In this document: one piece after another, positions 16,565 to 26,766 of the stretch
Layout of the letters: every line of letters starts with the position of its first letter
Position numbering within the stretch: position 1 is the stretch's first letter
Assembly (NCBI RefSeq): GCF_900182915.1
Contig: NZ_FXUG01000018.1
Location: 80,764-144,763 of the forward strand
Source: Neorhodopirellula lusitana
GTDB taxonomy: Bacteria; Planctomycetota; Planctomycetia; Pirellulales; Pirellulaceae
Direction: 5' to 3'
Length of the DNA stretch: 64,000 nucleotides
The notes under the pieces: generated by a model
What the model saw: only the letters and a program-made list of their open reading frames with translations
The model's database searches: none
What the model was told of the DNA's origin: nothing
Position numbers and translations under genes: made by a program

Positions 16565-19021
16565 ATGAAAACGGATCCAAGCGAACTGGACGCTTCGCCA
16601 GCAACAATCGAAAATTGTGAGCCCCGACTGGCACTTTCCGCCAGTTTGATGGGTGCGTGGCTAGCCCCGTTGGCAGATCCAACCCAAGATCTCGCAGCGG
16701 ATGACGCTGCCAATAGCCCAGCGGTCGACGCACCCGAGTTCTTACCCACGTGCCAGGCAACGCCCGCGATTGAGGCCAATTTGGTCAATCCGATTGCCAT
16801 CGCGAATCAGGCTTTCAACGACCTGCCGATCGCCCCCGCAGTTCTGAATCCTGCTGCATCAATTAGCTCGCCAGGATCCGCGACAACCGAATCATCGCTC
16901 GATCAACTATTCGCCCAATCAACACTCAATACCGATCCCAGCGGCGACGGTGACTCGTTGCTCGACCAAGCCGCTCGGATCGGATCGGCCAGCCAACTTG
17001 ACGGGTACGGTCAAACGATCGCCGTGATTGATTCCGGCATCGCCTACGACCACCTCGCGTTCGCAAACGAGTCCGGCCAAACCGGATTCGGGTCAGGCTA
17101 CCGAGTCGTCGGTGGCTGGGACTTTGCCGAAAACGATGCCGACCCTTACGACGATGCTCCTTCGGGATACCACGGCACCCATGTTGCCGGGCTCGCCAGC
17201 GGGATGACTGATACCATCGACGGCGATACCTTTCGCGGCGTTGCTCCCGGTGCTGACTTAGTCGCACTGCGAGTCTTCGATGATGATGGCAACGGCAACC
17301 TAGCTTGGATCGAATCGTCACTGCGGTGGGTTTATGACAACCAAGACTCGTTCGAGTTCCCCATCACCACGGTGAACTTGTCGCTGGGAACGGAACTCAC
17401 CGACGCCAATCGTGACTACGCCTACGGCCTCATTGAAGACGAACTGCAACTCCTCTTCGAAGACGACATCCTTGTCTTCGCCGCCGCTGGCAATGGGCAA
17501 GTGCAGCTGTCCCCTGATGCCGATGACCTGATGTATCCGGCGTCCAGCAGTTGGGTATCGGCGGTCGGTTCCGTCGACACCAACGGCAACCTCAGTGGTT
17601 TCTCACAACGCGCTGACGACATGTTTGTCGCCGAAGGACAGCAACTGCAAAGCAGCGTTCCCGAACACGTTCTCGGCTACGATGGCTACGTCAACGACTA
17701 CACCTCGTTGAGCGGGACGAGCATGTCCAGCCCTCAAGTCGCGGCCGCATCGATACTTGTTCGACAAGCCATGCAAGACGCTGGCATCGAAGCAACATCC
17801 GAGAGTATCTTGCAGCGCATGCAGGACACCTCAGTGGAACACGTCGATCCCACCACCGGTGTTTCCTACCGATCACTCGATATCGAAGCGGCCATTGATT
17901 TCGGCACCAGCAATTCAGCCGAGCCCGAACCGGGTACCGAAACCGGCGACCCGAGCTCCGAACCGGCACAAGCGATCGCTGGCTACGAAGGTGGATCCGG
18001 CGCGGACGCCCTCGAACTGGACCTGCGATCGATCCTATCGGGCGATGCCAATTCCAACCTTCCGTTGCTGACCGATTCCAACGGCCAATATCAAATCAGT
18101 ATGGACAACGAAACGATTGTCATCGACGCTGGTGCGGGTTCGGACACACTTCAAATCTTCGGTTCCACTGGAAACGAACAGATCTCGTTGCGTCCTACCA
18201 CGGGAGCCAACGCGGGCTCATCAACCATTGCCTTCGCTGGCGGCGTGATCGAACTTCGCGGATTCGAAAACGTGACCTTCATCGGCGGTGGCGGCGAAGA
18301 CCGAGCCACCCTTTACGATTCCGATGGAAACGACGAACTACGATCTTCCCAAGACCAGGCACAACTCAGCGGCGTTGGTTTCGAGTTCCAACTCGAAGCC
18401 GTTAAGAAACTGTACGTCCACGCCACCGCTGGCGGCAACGACACCGCCCACCTGACGGACACCGAATTTGACGACCAATTGGTCATCCGACCGCAGTTTA
18501 GCTCGATGCGTGGCGGAGACTATTTTCAAGCCGCCTTCGGTTTTGAACGCGTCTTCGCCTACGCGGAAGCCGGTGGCGATGACCACGCCGATCTAGGCGA
18601 CAGCGCGGGCGACGACATCATGTCGATTTCCCAAACGCGATCGTTAATTAGCAGTTCGGGTTATCGCGCCAGTGCACTCGGGTTTGAAAGCGTCGAAGCC
18701 ACCGCATCACTCGGTGGTGACGACACCGTTCGCATCTATGTGGACGATCCGGACGGCACATGGCACACCAGCGAATCATTGACCCAGTGGTCTGGTAACG
18801 ATGGAACCAGTCGAATCGCACGCGGCTTTGAACATAGCCAAGCGTTTGAAAACTACGAAACGGTTCCGGTCGGATCCAGCTCGCTATCCAACGATCCATC
18901 CGCGGTGGCAGCGACTCTAGTCGCCGAGTCTCCCGCGATGACGACCAACGCAAGCGATCTGGAACGCGAAAACGACGAACATCTTCGTGCGTTGCGTCTT
19001 CTGTTTGAAGAACTGGCCTAA
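16565..19021 (+). CDS. Large secreted subtilisin-like serine protease (S8) with acidic repeats
   Basis: About 818 residues from the ATG at 16565. A TTG start 75 bp upstream is possible but less likely. The N-terminus has CEPRLALSASL, a variant of the planctomycete LEPR-x-LL secretion-associated motif. The catalytic triad is complete: Asp156 (AVIDSGI), His203 (YHGTHVAG) and Ser386 (SGTSMSSP), with the oxyanion Asn in AAGN. Past about residue 470 come three or four acidic beta-type repeats of about 60-70 residues with GGNDTAHL / GGDDHADL / GGDDTVRI turns, resembling RTX-like surface repeats. It is probably exported or on the cell surface; substrate unknown. Confidence 0.85.
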   Translation: MKTDPSELDASPATIENCEPRLALSASLMGAWLAPLADPTQDLAADDAANSPAVDAPEFLPTCQATPAIEANLVNPIAIANQAFNDLPIAPAVLNPAASISSPGSATTESSLDQLFAQSTLNTDPSGDGDSLLDQAARIGSASQLDGYGQTIAVIDSGIAYDHLAFANESGQTGFGSGYRVVGGWDFAENDADPYDDAPSGYHGTHVAGLASGMTDTIDGDTFRGVAPGADLVALRVFDDDGNGNLAWIESSLRWVYDNQDSFEFPITTVNLSLGTELTDANRDYAYGLIEDELQLLFEDDILVFAAAGNGQVQLSPDADDLMYPASSSWVSAVGSVDTNGNLSGFSQRADDMFVAEGQQLQSSVPEHVLGYDGYVNDYTSLSGTSMSSPQVAAASILVRQAMQDAGIEATSESILQRMQDTSVEHVDPTTGVSYRSLDIEAAIDFGTSNSAEPEPGTETGDPSSEPAQAIAGYEGGSGADALELDLRSILSGDANSNLPLLTDSNGQYQISMDNETIVIDAGAGSDTLQIFGSTGNEQISLRPTTGANAGSSTIAFAGGVIELRGFENVTFIGGGGEDRATLYDSDGNDELRSSQDQAQLSGVGFEFQLEAVKKLYVHATAGGNDTAHLTDTEFDDQLVIRPQFSSMRGGDYFQAAFGFERVFAYAEAGGDDHADLGDSAGDDIMSISQTRSLISSSGYRASALGFESVEATASLGGDDTVRIYVDDPDGTWHTSESLTQWSGNDGTSRIARGFEHSQAFENYETVPVGSSSLSNDPSAVAATLVAESPAMTTNASDLERENDEHLRALRLLFEELA

Positions 19022-19087
19022 GCCTTGTTCTTGAACCTCAACGATCGGAGCGGCGGCCTTGAGAATTTTGACAACGTCACGCCTGAC

Positions 19088-19393
19088 TCAAAGTAGCAAG
19101 ATGCCAAAGGCGATCGCACCAAGCAAGAAGCTAACTCCCAAATAGATCGCGATTCCCCACCGGTTCGAACCGCCCGTTTTCCCGTTGTAGGCCCGACCGC
19201 AACAAGTGCAGCGAACGTGCTTCAATAACTTGGGCCCCAGGACTCCGCCCCACCAGGTCATTCCAACCTGCTTGGCCGCGACCTGACCACAACTCGGACA
19301 GGGCGCGTACCGACCGGCGTCTTCGGGCAATGGCTCACCAACTACGGAGTCAGTCGTTTCGGGAGTCTGATAGGGATTGGGTTGATCAGTCAT
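19088..19393 (-). CDS. Small membrane protein with NPYQT start and paired-Cys zinc ribbon
   Basis: A 101-residue protein starting MTDQPNPYQTPE; the NPYxT/S start is a recurrent signature of planctomycete membrane proteins, and two more proteins in this window carry it. Two CxxC pairs, CPSCG (about residues 31-35) and CTCCG (about 65-69), could form a zinc ribbon. A C-terminal membrane helix (WGIAIYLGVSFLLGAIAFGILLL) ends the protein. The ATG at 19393 is chosen over 19402 because it places the motif at the N-terminus. Function unknown. Confidence 0.68.
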   Translation of the reverse strand: MTDQPNPYQTPETTDSVVGEPLPEDAGRYAPCPSCGQVAAKQVGMTWWGGVLGPKLLKHVRCTCCGRAYNGKTGGSNRWGIAIYLGVSFLLGAIAFGILLL

Positions 19394-19466
19394 GGCAATC
19401 ACTCCGTTGACATACGAGTTGAATCGAACAGGTCGCTATCGAGTTCGCCGCCAGAAATGATCTGCA

Positions 19467-20249
19467 CTACGGCAACTCTCGCACCCAAATGTTCCTAAAG
19501 CGGATCGGACTGCCTTCGGACTCCAAACACAAATAACCCTCCGACGGCGAACAATCTCGGCCCCCGGAAACTTCGACACCATTGACCCACAAACGAATCT
19601 CACCATTGATCCCACGAATGTAGTACCGGTTCCATTGGCCGCTTCCATGTGTGGTTTGCTGAGTAGGGAAGCTGCGAGATCCATTGGGTGAGAGGGGCTC
19701 AAAAGGCTTCATCGAGGATTTCCCCACGGCAAAAACATCGCCGTTGCTGGTGAACCAAGTCGGTTCCTTTCCCGACCTTTCGCGATATTGTCGCGCGTAG
19801 TCATGATCGAGCATCTGGACCTCGATTCCACTGTTGGGCAGTTTGTTGGGTGGTAGCCCTTCCAGGGCGGCGGCAGGAACCCATGCGAAGACACCCGAAT
19901 TGCCCGCTGGCTTTAAGTGCATCCAATCAATCACCATCTCAAAATTGACGTACTGTTTCTTAGTCCGCGTCACCCCGATCGGTGTACCGCTTCCCAAAGC
20001 CTCATACCCCGTGAAGACAAGTGTTTGATCGTCACCATTGACCCGCTCAAAGTCACCGGCCCCGAGCTGATTCCATCCGGCCGACTGAGGATCAAATACC
20101 GCGATTTCGAAAGTGGGTGAGTTAGCGATTGGTACCGTGGCGAGATCCGAAACAGGCTCCTGGCCGGTGACGGCGTGGGCCATGACGGTCGCGAACAACA
20201 TCACGGCGACCGGCAATGCTTGAAATTGTTGGAAACTTCGCTCGCTCAT
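19467..20249 (-). CDS. DUF1080 (3-keto-disaccharide hydrolase-type) secreted protein
   Basis: A 260-residue exported protein with a signal peptide (to about residue 29, VTGQ). The DUF1080 beta-sandwich follows, with typical markers: NFEMVIDWMHLKPAGNSGVF, NSGIEVQMLDHD, GQWNRYYIRGINGEIRLWVNGV and a final SPIRFRNIWVREL. The family is greatly expanded in planctomycetes and is linked to glycan or sugar breakdown; some members hydrolyse 3-keto-disaccharides. No glycan operon is adjacent, so the substrate cannot be inferred. It is divergent from the SulP transporter gene, 212 bp away. Confidence 0.87.
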   Translation of the reverse strand: MSERSFQQFQALPVAVMLFATVMAHAVTGQEPVSDLATVPIANSPTFEIAVFDPQSAGWNQLGAGDFERVNGDDQTLVFTGYEALGSGTPIGVTRTKKQYVNFEMVIDWMHLKPAGNSGVFAWVPAAALEGLPPNKLPNSGIEVQMLDHDYARQYRERSGKEPTWFTSNGDVFAVGKSSMKPFEPLSPNGSRSFPTQQTTHGSGQWNRYYIRGINGEIRLWVNGVEVSGGRDCSPSEGYLCLESEGSPIRFRNIWVRELP

Positions 20250-20461
20250 GGGTCAGCGCTGGTTCAACGGAAAACGGGATTTTTCGGTACTCAGCGACAC
20301 ACTGTATCGCATTAGCGGGGCCCGATGGCACGCAAGGAACATCGTCTCGACATAGATGCCGATTATGGCCAATATTCCAGCAATGCATTCGTCGTTGACC
20401 GGCGACGCCAGACTATTACTATCCGTCGTTTGTATTCCCCATCCCCGTTCGATTTAGCCAC

Positions 20462-22276
20462 ATGCTCAATTTCTTTCGTCATCAGTCTAACTCGATTAAG
20501 AACGACGTGCTGTCGGGACTAACGGTCGCACTGGCCCTTGTTCCCGAAGCAATTGCATTCGCATTCGTTGCCGGCGTGTCCCCATTGATCGGTCTGTACT
20601 CGGCCTTCTTCATCGGGCTAATCACGGCAATCGTCGGCGGACGTCCGGGGATGATTTCAGGTGCAACCGGAGCGATGGCAGTGGTGGTGGTTGCCTTGGT
20701 GGCCGACCACGGCGTCGAGTACCTATTTCCAACCGTGATCCTGTGCGGGCTATTGCAGATCGCTGTGGGAACCGGACGGCTAGGAAAACTGATTCGAATG
20801 GTGCCCCACTCCGTCATGCTGGGGTTCGTCAATGGACTCGCCATCGTGATCGGATTGGCACAACTGGGCAGCTTCAAAACACTCTCCGAAGCGAACGAAC
20901 TCGTCTACCTGGGCGGTTTCCCGCTAGTCATCATGCTCGCCCTGGTTGCTTTGACGATGGGCATCATCTACTTCCTGCCCAAAATCACGACCGCGGTTCC
21001 AGCATCGCTGGCAGCCATTTTGACGGTGACCTTGTTGTCCGTCGCAATTAACTCTTCGATGACCAAGCCTGGCGAAGAAAACGTACTGGCCACCGTTGGC
21101 GACATGCTTCGCACCAATACCAAAGCCGCAATGGCAGTCGAAGCCAACGCCAAGGCGGACATCGATACGATCGCAATGACAGCGGACAACACATCGATGA
21201 CTTTGGTCAGCGCTCAAGTCAACACCGAACTGGAAGCTGACGAACTGGACCTTGATTTCGCAGACACACCATTGGTGAACCCCAACGTCATGGGATCGGC
21301 ACCGGAAACAGCGGATGCCCCCAAGCCAGATGGTGACGTGGACGAAGCGGCATCGGGCATCAGTGGCGGATTGCCCGTCCCGTTTTTCATGGAATACGAA
21401 ATGGTTCCCATGAATCTCACCACCCTGAAGATCATTTTCCCCTTCGCCATTATTTTGTGTGGTGTTGGACTGATTGAATCGTTGATGACACTCACGTTGA
21501 TCGACGAAATCACCGAAACCCGTGGTCAGGGAAATCGCGAGTGCATCGGACAGGGTGTGGCCAACCTCGTGTGTGGCTTCTTCGGGGGTATGGGCGGTTG
21601 TGCGATGATCGGACAATCCCTGATCAACGTCAACTCAGGCGGTCGTGGTCGTTTATCAGGCATCACAGCAGCCGTTTGCCTGTTGTTGTTCGTCCTGTTC
21701 TTGGCACCGTACATCGAACAAATCCCCATGGCGGCACTCGTCGGCGTGATGTTCATGGTCGTGATCGGAACATTCGAATGGGCATCGTTGAAAATGTTCC
21801 GCCGCATGCCTCGTAGCGACATGTTCGTGATGGTGCTGGTAGCGGCTTATACCGTGTTCATGCACGACCTCGCATCGGCTGTGATCTTGGGTGTGATTGT
21901 TTCGGCATTGGTCTTCGCTTGGCAACACGCCACGCACATCGCCGCAGATGTTCAAGTCGATGAAAACGGTACCAAGATCTATCAACTTCACGGCCCACTC
22001 TTCTTCGCGTCGGTCACCTCGTTCAAGGACATGTTTGACGTCGCTGGCGATCCCGACGATGTTGTCATCGACTTCTATTACACGCGCGTCTATGACCAAT
22101 CCGGACTCGAAGCCATCAACACTTTGGCGGAAAAATACGGGGCCGCTGGCAAGAAGTTGCACCTCCGACACCTCAGCCAAGAATGTCTCGTGTTGCTAGA
22201 CAAGGCGGGCGATCTGGTTGAAGTGAATCTCAGCGAAGACCCGAACTACCACATCGCAACCGACCGCTTGGCTTAG
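20462..22276 (+). CDS. SulP-family anion transporter with an unusual acidic insertion and STAS domain
   Basis: A 604-residue SulP (SLC26-like) anion transporter. It has the family's N-terminal [20 protein letters not shown] motif, about 12-14 membrane segments, and a C-terminal STAS domain (about 490-600, [13 protein letters not shown]...[20 protein letters not shown]). Related bacterial proteins carry sulfate or bicarbonate; the substrate cannot be settled here. Between TVGDM (about 211-215) and GGLPVPF (302-308), which are nearly adjacent in ordinary SulP proteins, there is an 85-residue hydrophilic insert rich in Ala, Asp, Thr and Glu. No carbonic anhydrase or sulfate-assimilation gene is adjacent. 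Confidence 0.9.
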   Translation: MLNFFRHQSNSIKNDVLSGLTVALALVPEAIAFAFVAGVSPLIGLYSAFFIGLITAIVGGRPGMISGATGAMAVVVVALVADHGVEYLFPTVILCGLLQIAVGTGRLGKLIRMVPHSVMLGFVNGLAIVIGLAQLGSFKTLSEANELVYLGGFPLVIMLALVALTMGIIYFLPKITTAVPASLAAILTVTLLSVAINSSMTKPGEENVLATVGDMLRTNTKAAMAVEANAKADIDTIAMTADNTSMTLVSAQVNTELEADELDLDFADTPLVNPNVMGSAPETADAPKPDGDVDEAASGISGGLPVPFFMEYEMVPMNLTTLKIIFPFAIILCGVGLIESLMTLTLIDEITETRGQGNRECIGQGVANLVCGFFGGMGGCAMIGQSLINVNSGGRGRLSGITAAVCLLLFVLFLAPYIEQIPMAALVGVMFMVVIGTFEWASLKMFRRMPRSDMFVMVLVAAYTVFMHDLASAVILGVIVSALVFAWQHATHIAADVQVDENGTKIYQLHGPLFFASVTSFKDMFDVAGDPDDVVIDFYYTRVYDQSGLEAINTLAEKYGAAGKKLHLRHLSQECLVLLDKAGDLVEVNLSEDPNYHIATDRLA

Positions 22277-22302
22277 CAGCCTGTTAATTTTCGATTGTAG
22301 TA

Positions 22303-22319
22303 GGCACAGGCCCTGTGCC
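22303..22319. repeat. Short intergenic palindrome GGCACAGG-C-CCTGTGCC
   Basis: A perfect 8-bp stem with a single central base, located between the convergent SulP and P450 genes. It could serve as a bidirectional terminator, although no T-run follows, or belong to a dispersed repeat family. Confidence 0.7.
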
Positions 22320-22523
22320 GTTCCGCAAAACGCGTTTGAGAACGCAACGATTTTAGCTGGCGGACCGCACGGCGGAGCGTCTCGGCTACTTGCAATGCGA
22401 TTCTCAACAGGCGGTTAGCCCACGGCGGCTATGGATTCGGGAAATTGAATACGAAGCGATAACGAGTTTCGTTGTCGTGTTCACCGAACCAACTTCGGTT
22501 GGTAGTCACAGAACAGGGTTTTG

Positions 22524-23891
22524 TCACCGACTTTCGAGTCGAACTTTCAAACCGTGGCGGGGAGTCATCGTCAACTGAGCGGCCATCTCATGCCGATCCG
22601 ACGAGTCCACGATCACCCGATACCTTCGAGCAATGACTACCAGCATCACAGTCAGCTCCATGATTGCAAAATTCAAACCAATGCAGATCCTAGGGCCGCC
22701 GCCAAAAGGAACCTGGGCATAACTCGACCGAGTGTTCTCAGGATGTTCCGGATTTTGGCGAAGCGGGTCAAACGTCTCCGGTGCATTCCAGAAAGAGGAG
22801 TGCCGGTGCAGCGAATAGCGGCTGAACACCACCATCGATCCCTTGGGAATTCGGTGCCCGCCTAAGTTCGTATCCTGCATGACATTGCGGTTTTCAAACC
22901 AAAACGGCGGATGCAATCTCAGGCACTCATCGATCACCATTCTCGCATAACGTAACTGAGGCAGATGCTCCAGCTTGACTGGACCATCCCCAACCACTGC
23001 GTCAATTTCCTCAAGCAAACACTCCTGGACGCTTGGGTTGTGATGAAGCTCATACCAAAGCCACGTCAATGCGCTGGACGATGTTTCGTGCCCACCGATG
23101 ATCATTCCCAGCACTTCTTCGGCAATCTCAGCATCGGTCATCGCCATACCATCTTCTTCATGCTTTGCCTGAAGCAAAATCCCCAGCAAGTCGTTGACCT
23201 TCGGACCGCCTCGACGCTCAGCAATCAATTGATGGGTGAATTGTTGGAATTCGCTCAGAGTCTGTTTCAGTTGGCGATTGATTTGCGATGGGAACCAAAT
23301 TTGACGAACAATGGGCAACGGTGGCTTTGCGCTGTAGTGGTTGATCGTTGATGTCCAAGCTGCGATCTGTTCACGAGCTTCTTCAAAGCCATCACTGAAT
23401 AAAACTTTGCCTGCTATCTGAAGCGTGACTCGTTCCATGTCATCGGCGATATCAAAAACGGTGCCTGTTTGGCATTGCGTGTGCCACCGGTCGGCTAACT
23501 CCTCGGCAGCTGAAACCATCTCGTGAAAGAAGCCCTGGACGGTCACTGGCCCGAACATTGGCTGCATCATTCGACGCTGCCGTTTCCACTTCGCCCCTTC
23601 CGAAACGACTAGACCATCGCCAAAGACGTTACGGAACCGATCATAGATGACCGTGTTCTTATCAAATGTTTTGTGGGTGTTCATCAGGACCTGCTTCACC
23701 AACGCTGGGTGATTGACCAGGTAGAAACTGAACAGACCGCGGTAATGCACAAAATCGCCAAATTGACTCGCAAGATGATCGAAGAAATACGCAGGATTCC
23801 CAGCCAACATCCACTGTCGATAGCAAAGTCTTGGGCGTACCAAGTCCCCAGTGAAGGAAGATGGACTCTTCTTTTGAATTGCAGAATTCAT
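22524..23891 (-). CDS. Cytochrome P450
   Basis: A 455-residue P450 from the ATG at 23891, which overlaps the stop of the monooxygenase gene by 4 bp (ATGA). The I-helix oxygen-activation motif is IIGGHETSSSA, the K-helix ExxR is ECLRLHP, and the haem loop is FGGGPRICIG with the Cys thiolate at about residue 403. The sequence type (KTFDKNTVIYDRF, R-x-x-x-Q-P-x-F) resembles bacterial fatty-acid-like or CYP4/102-like P450s; this is a loose assignment. It is the last gene of a four-gene operon with a KAS III-like synthase and a flavin monooxygenase, so it probably oxidises an acyl-derived product. No ferredoxin gene is adjacent. Confidence 0.92.
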   Translation of the reverse strand: MNSAIQKKSPSSFTGDLVRPRLCYRQWMLAGNPAYFFDHLASQFGDFVHYRGLFSFYLVNHPALVKQVLMNTHKTFDKNTVIYDRFRNVFGDGLVVSEGAKWKRQRRMMQPMFGPVTVQGFFHEMVSAAEELADRWHTQCQTGTVFDIADDMERVTLQIAGKVLFSDGFEEAREQIAAWTSTINHYSAKPPLPIVRQIWFPSQINRQLKQTLSEFQQFTHQLIAERRGGPKVNDLLGILLQAKHEEDGMAMTDAEIAEEVLGMIIGGHETSSSALTWLWYELHHNPSVQECLLEEIDAVVGDGPVKLEHLPQLRYARMVIDECLRLHPPFWFENRNVMQDTNLGGHRIPKGSMVVFSRYSLHRHSSFWNAPETFDPLRQNPEHPENTRSSYAQVPFGGGPRICIGLNFAIMELTVMLVVIARRYRVIVDSSDRHEMAAQLTMTPRHGLKVRLESR

Positions 23892-25651
23892 GATCGGAAC
23901 CAACGATAAACGCGATCGACCGGCCACAGCAGAGTCAGCAACACAACAAACACGAAAGGCAAGCACATGGAAGATCTCTCGAACCGTTCGCGACAACTTG
24001 GTTGGTCAGCCAGGTAGTGTAGCGTGGTCGCCGGCGTGAACTGTTGACGCCACCAATTCCGCCAACCACCAAGCCGAGTCACCGTCGGATACTCATCCAT
24101 CATCACGGCCAATTGGTCACAGTAGGGAATCATCTCGACGGGATAGGCGGTGTTAATGTCGAGCCTCTTGTAACGCTTAGCCAGATCGGTGCGTTCCTGA
24201 TGATGAACCGTTTCCATATTCTCGGGAAGACGAACAACTCCGGCGAGTACACGGCACGCGAGCCTGGCCTGCATTTCACTGATACTAGGGATATTCCCAA
24301 TAATGGGACGGGCAAAACCGATCAAAAACAGATTGCGATGTCGTACATGAAAACAACCCAAATAGAAATCAGATGGGCAGACGGTGTCACCGGTTAACTT
24401 GGAAAGTCGAGACTGATAGCCAATCGCCGGAATCAATCGGGTTGGCCGAATATCCAAAGTTTCAGAGGACGCCGCATTCGCGGCCTCGCTCGAAATGAAC
24501 GACTCATTGCCAGTCGAGGCGGTAGCTAGCGGCCCGTTGGGATTCAACGATGACGAATCGCAAATCGAGTCAAACGTGCGATAGCGAGAATGACTCTCGT
24601 CGATGGGCGGACCGATGATTTGCAGGTCACCACGCGCCACCGCGTCGAGAAAGTCATCACTCTTGTTATGAAACATATCAAACACGCTATCCTTGGCCGA
24701 TCGTGTCAGTTTCATCGCCCATTGTGCTTTCAACGACCCCAGACGCCTTTGCTCGCCACTCTCACCAGGGTTCGACACGAACTTGGACGGAAACAATCGT
24801 CGAAACACGGACTCATACCGAATTCGCGTTTTCACAAACCGCTCGCCAATCCAGTTGCGCAGTTCATCATGAATTGACAACATCCAGCGCGTTCGCAAGT
24901 AGTCCGATGGCACACCGCGAATCGGATGAATCCTCGGGCTGACTCGAATACCCGACCGCAGCGACAAATACACTTTGTTGTTCAATTCAGGCTTGGACAA
25001 TCGTTTCGCGTAGTCGACTGCCGACTCACCACCACCCATCACAACAATGGTTTCGTCATGAACTTGGGCAACCGATTGAGGTGTGCGAAAGTCGGATGGC
25101 GAGAGCGTGGGGATTGCGGTTGCCACTTGTTTCGGAACCTCAGCCAACCCTGTGCAAACGGCTACCGCGTCAAAGCGCTCGGTATGAAGATTCAGGTCTT
25201 CGCCTTCACGGGCGACCGCGTTCCGGGGACCGCCACATTCCTGCCAAGTTAGTTCCCAGCCTTTTCCTCCATCGATCGGTTTCAGACGGGTCACGTTGCA
25301 TTGCAATCGGATGAACCGACGCAAGTCGAATTGATCCGCGATCGACTCCAGGTATTGGCCATACTCGCCATCCCGGAAAAACGCGGAGTACTTATCGTAT
25401 GAACCTTCTTCCTGGTCGAGATCATACTTTGGAAAGCAAGCAAACTGCGTCGTGTATTTCGTCGACGTCGACACGAAACCAGGAAAGGGATTCCCCCAAC
25501 AACCCCGAATGCTTCCAGATTTCTCAAAGCATACGATGTCCCAATCACACAACGTACTATCGGCATACTTAAGTGTGATCAGTCCACTACTGCCCGCACC
25601 AATGACCGCGAGGCGTTGGCGTGGAGTGTCCGATGTGGATGCATCGGTCAT
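23888..25651 (-). CDS. Flavin-containing monooxygenase (FMO-like)
   Basis: A 587-residue FAD/NADPH monooxygenase. The FAD-binding loop is GAGSSG at about 18-23 and a second dinucleotide motif (VVMGGGESAVDYAKRL) lies near 205. The 'RHRNLFLIGFARPIIGN' region near 470 is typical of the FMO C-terminal part. A hydrophobic C-terminal segment (LPFVFVVLLTLLWPVDRVY) may anchor the protein to the membrane, which is unusual for bacterial FMOs and echoes eukaryotic ones. Start and stop overlap both neighbours by 4 bp (ATGA), so translation is coupled with the synthase and the P450. It may oxygenate a carbonyl or heteroatom on the synthase product. Confidence 0.87.
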   Translation of the reverse strand: MTDASTSDTPRQRLAVIGAGSSGLITLKYADSTLCDWDIVCFEKSGSIRGCWGNPFPGFVSTSTKYTTQFACFPKYDLDQEEGSYDKYSAFFRDGEYGQYLESIADQFDLRRFIRLQCNVTRLKPIDGGKGWELTWQECGGPRNAVAREGEDLNLHTERFDAVAVCTGLAEVPKQVATAIPTLSPSDFRTPQSVAQVHDETIVVMGGGESAVDYAKRLSKPELNNKVYLSLRSGIRVSPRIHPIRGVPSDYLRTRWMLSIHDELRNWIGERFVKTRIRYESVFRRLFPSKFVSNPGESGEQRRLGSLKAQWAMKLTRSAKDSVFDMFHNKSDDFLDAVARGDLQIIGPPIDESHSRYRTFDSICDSSSLNPNGPLATASTGNESFISSEAANAASSETLDIRPTRLIPAIGYQSRLSKLTGDTVCPSDFYLGCFHVRHRNLFLIGFARPIIGNIPSISEMQARLACRVLAGVVRLPENMETVHHQERTDLAKRYKRLDINTAYPVEMIPYCDQLAVMMDEYPTVTRLGGWRNWWRQQFTPATTLHYLADQPSCRERFERSSMCLPFVFVVLLTLLWPVDRVYRWFRS

Positions 25652-26766
25652 CGTACAATCGCGGTTAAGCTGATCAATACAAAGTTGAACTGTCCAGATT
25701 CAGGAATGAATAACAGGATTCGATCTCCGTCATCGAGTTGTTGCTTCCGCAAGAACTGATCCAGCATTAAATAGATGCTTGCTGCGCCTGTGTTACCAAG
25801 CGTTTGGAGGTTCGTCCAATAGGGAACGGGGACATCCGGTGTCTGCGAATGCTCTTGGAGAATCCGTTCCATTCGCCTACGGAAGAAGAACGAAGACATG
25901 TGCGGCAAAACAACTCGGTACCGATCCAGCGAATCACCCTGCTTCGTCATTGCATCGGCAAGCGACTCTTTACCGAATCGGACGAGGTACTTCGACAAGA
26001 TGGTGACGTCCTGTGTTAGCCGAGCATTTCGAGATTCCATCTTCATGCAAAGTTCGGTTTCAGGCGCGAACGACATTGAGTGTGTCCAATCAACACGCAA
26101 TGAGCATCCATCATCGTCGGGCTGATCTTGCAACAAAAAAGCGCCCGCACCATCACTTAGCATGAAACGTAAAAACACTGACATGAACCACTGACTCTTC
26201 CGAACATCTTCATGCAGGTGTCGATCATCTTCGACCTGAAACACACTGGACTTCAACACTTCCGATGCATGCTCGCTGCCCACGCAGACGGCGCAACGGT
26301 GATCGCCTGTTTGCACGGCGCGAATCGCGCCAACCATCGCCGCCGCTGACGAAGTGCAAATACCAGCATGAGAGCTCAGTTCAACCGGATGTGATAGACA
26401 GCCTTGTTGCCCCAACCGATCGTGCAAGATCGTTGCGATACCAGGGCCAGCGAGAGGGGCAAACGTGGTGCCAGCGGATAGATACGTCGCGTGTGGCAGA
26501 CCGGAACGTTTGGATTCATTGGTCGGTCTCTGGAACAGCGATTGTGCCGCGTTCGTTCCAAGTTGATAGACGTCGTGTGTTGGTCGCTGGGAAGAATCTT
26601 GAGCGTAATGTCGGCCGCTGATGCCATTCATCCGAAGCACTTGTTTCTTAACGTCAGCTTCCTCGGCAATGCTTCCCAAATACGTTTCGATCTGGTCGTT
26701 CGCGACATTCAGCCCTGGCAGAAACGAACTAGTTCGCGTCAAAAAGCAGTCGTGCAGCGCAGCCAT
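25648..26766 (-). CDS. 3-oxoacyl-ACP synthase III (KAS III)-like thiolase-fold enzyme
   Basis: A 372-residue thiolase-fold condensing enzyme. The Cys-His-Asn triad of the KAS III family can be read: Cys137 in HAGICTSSAAAM, His289 in VVLPHMSSF and Asn325 in LGNTGAAS. Such enzymes join an acyl-CoA to malonyl-ACP, or two acyl chains in OleA-like members. The lack of any other fatty-acid-synthesis gene nearby argues for a specialised product. The ATG overlaps the upstream stop by one base (TGATG), and the stop overlaps the monooxygenase ATG by 4 bp. It is the probable chain-initiating enzyme of the operon. Confidence 0.85.
   Translation of the reverse strand: MAALHDCFLTRTSSFLPGLNVANDQIETYLGSIAEEADVKKQVLRMNGISGRHYAQDSSQRPTHDVYQLGTNAAQSLFQRPTNESKRSGLPHATYLSAGTTFAPLAGPGIATILHDRLGQQGCLSHPVELSSHAGICTSSAAAMVGAIRAVQTGDHRCAVCVGSEHASEVLKSSVFQVEDDRHLHEDVRKSQWFMSVFLRFMLSDGAGAFLLQDQPDDDGCSLRVDWTHSMSFAPETELCMKMESRNARLTQDVTILSKYLVRFGKESLADAMTKQGDSLDRYRVVLPHMSSFFFRRRMERILQEHSQTPDVPVPYWTNLQTLGNTGAASIYLMLDQFLRKQQLDDGDRILLFIPESGQFNFVLISLTAIVR

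Noticed and set aside
20924..21616. 230-residue minus-strand frame inside the SulP gene
   Set aside because: His/Asp/Arg-rich antisense translation of a well-supported transporter.
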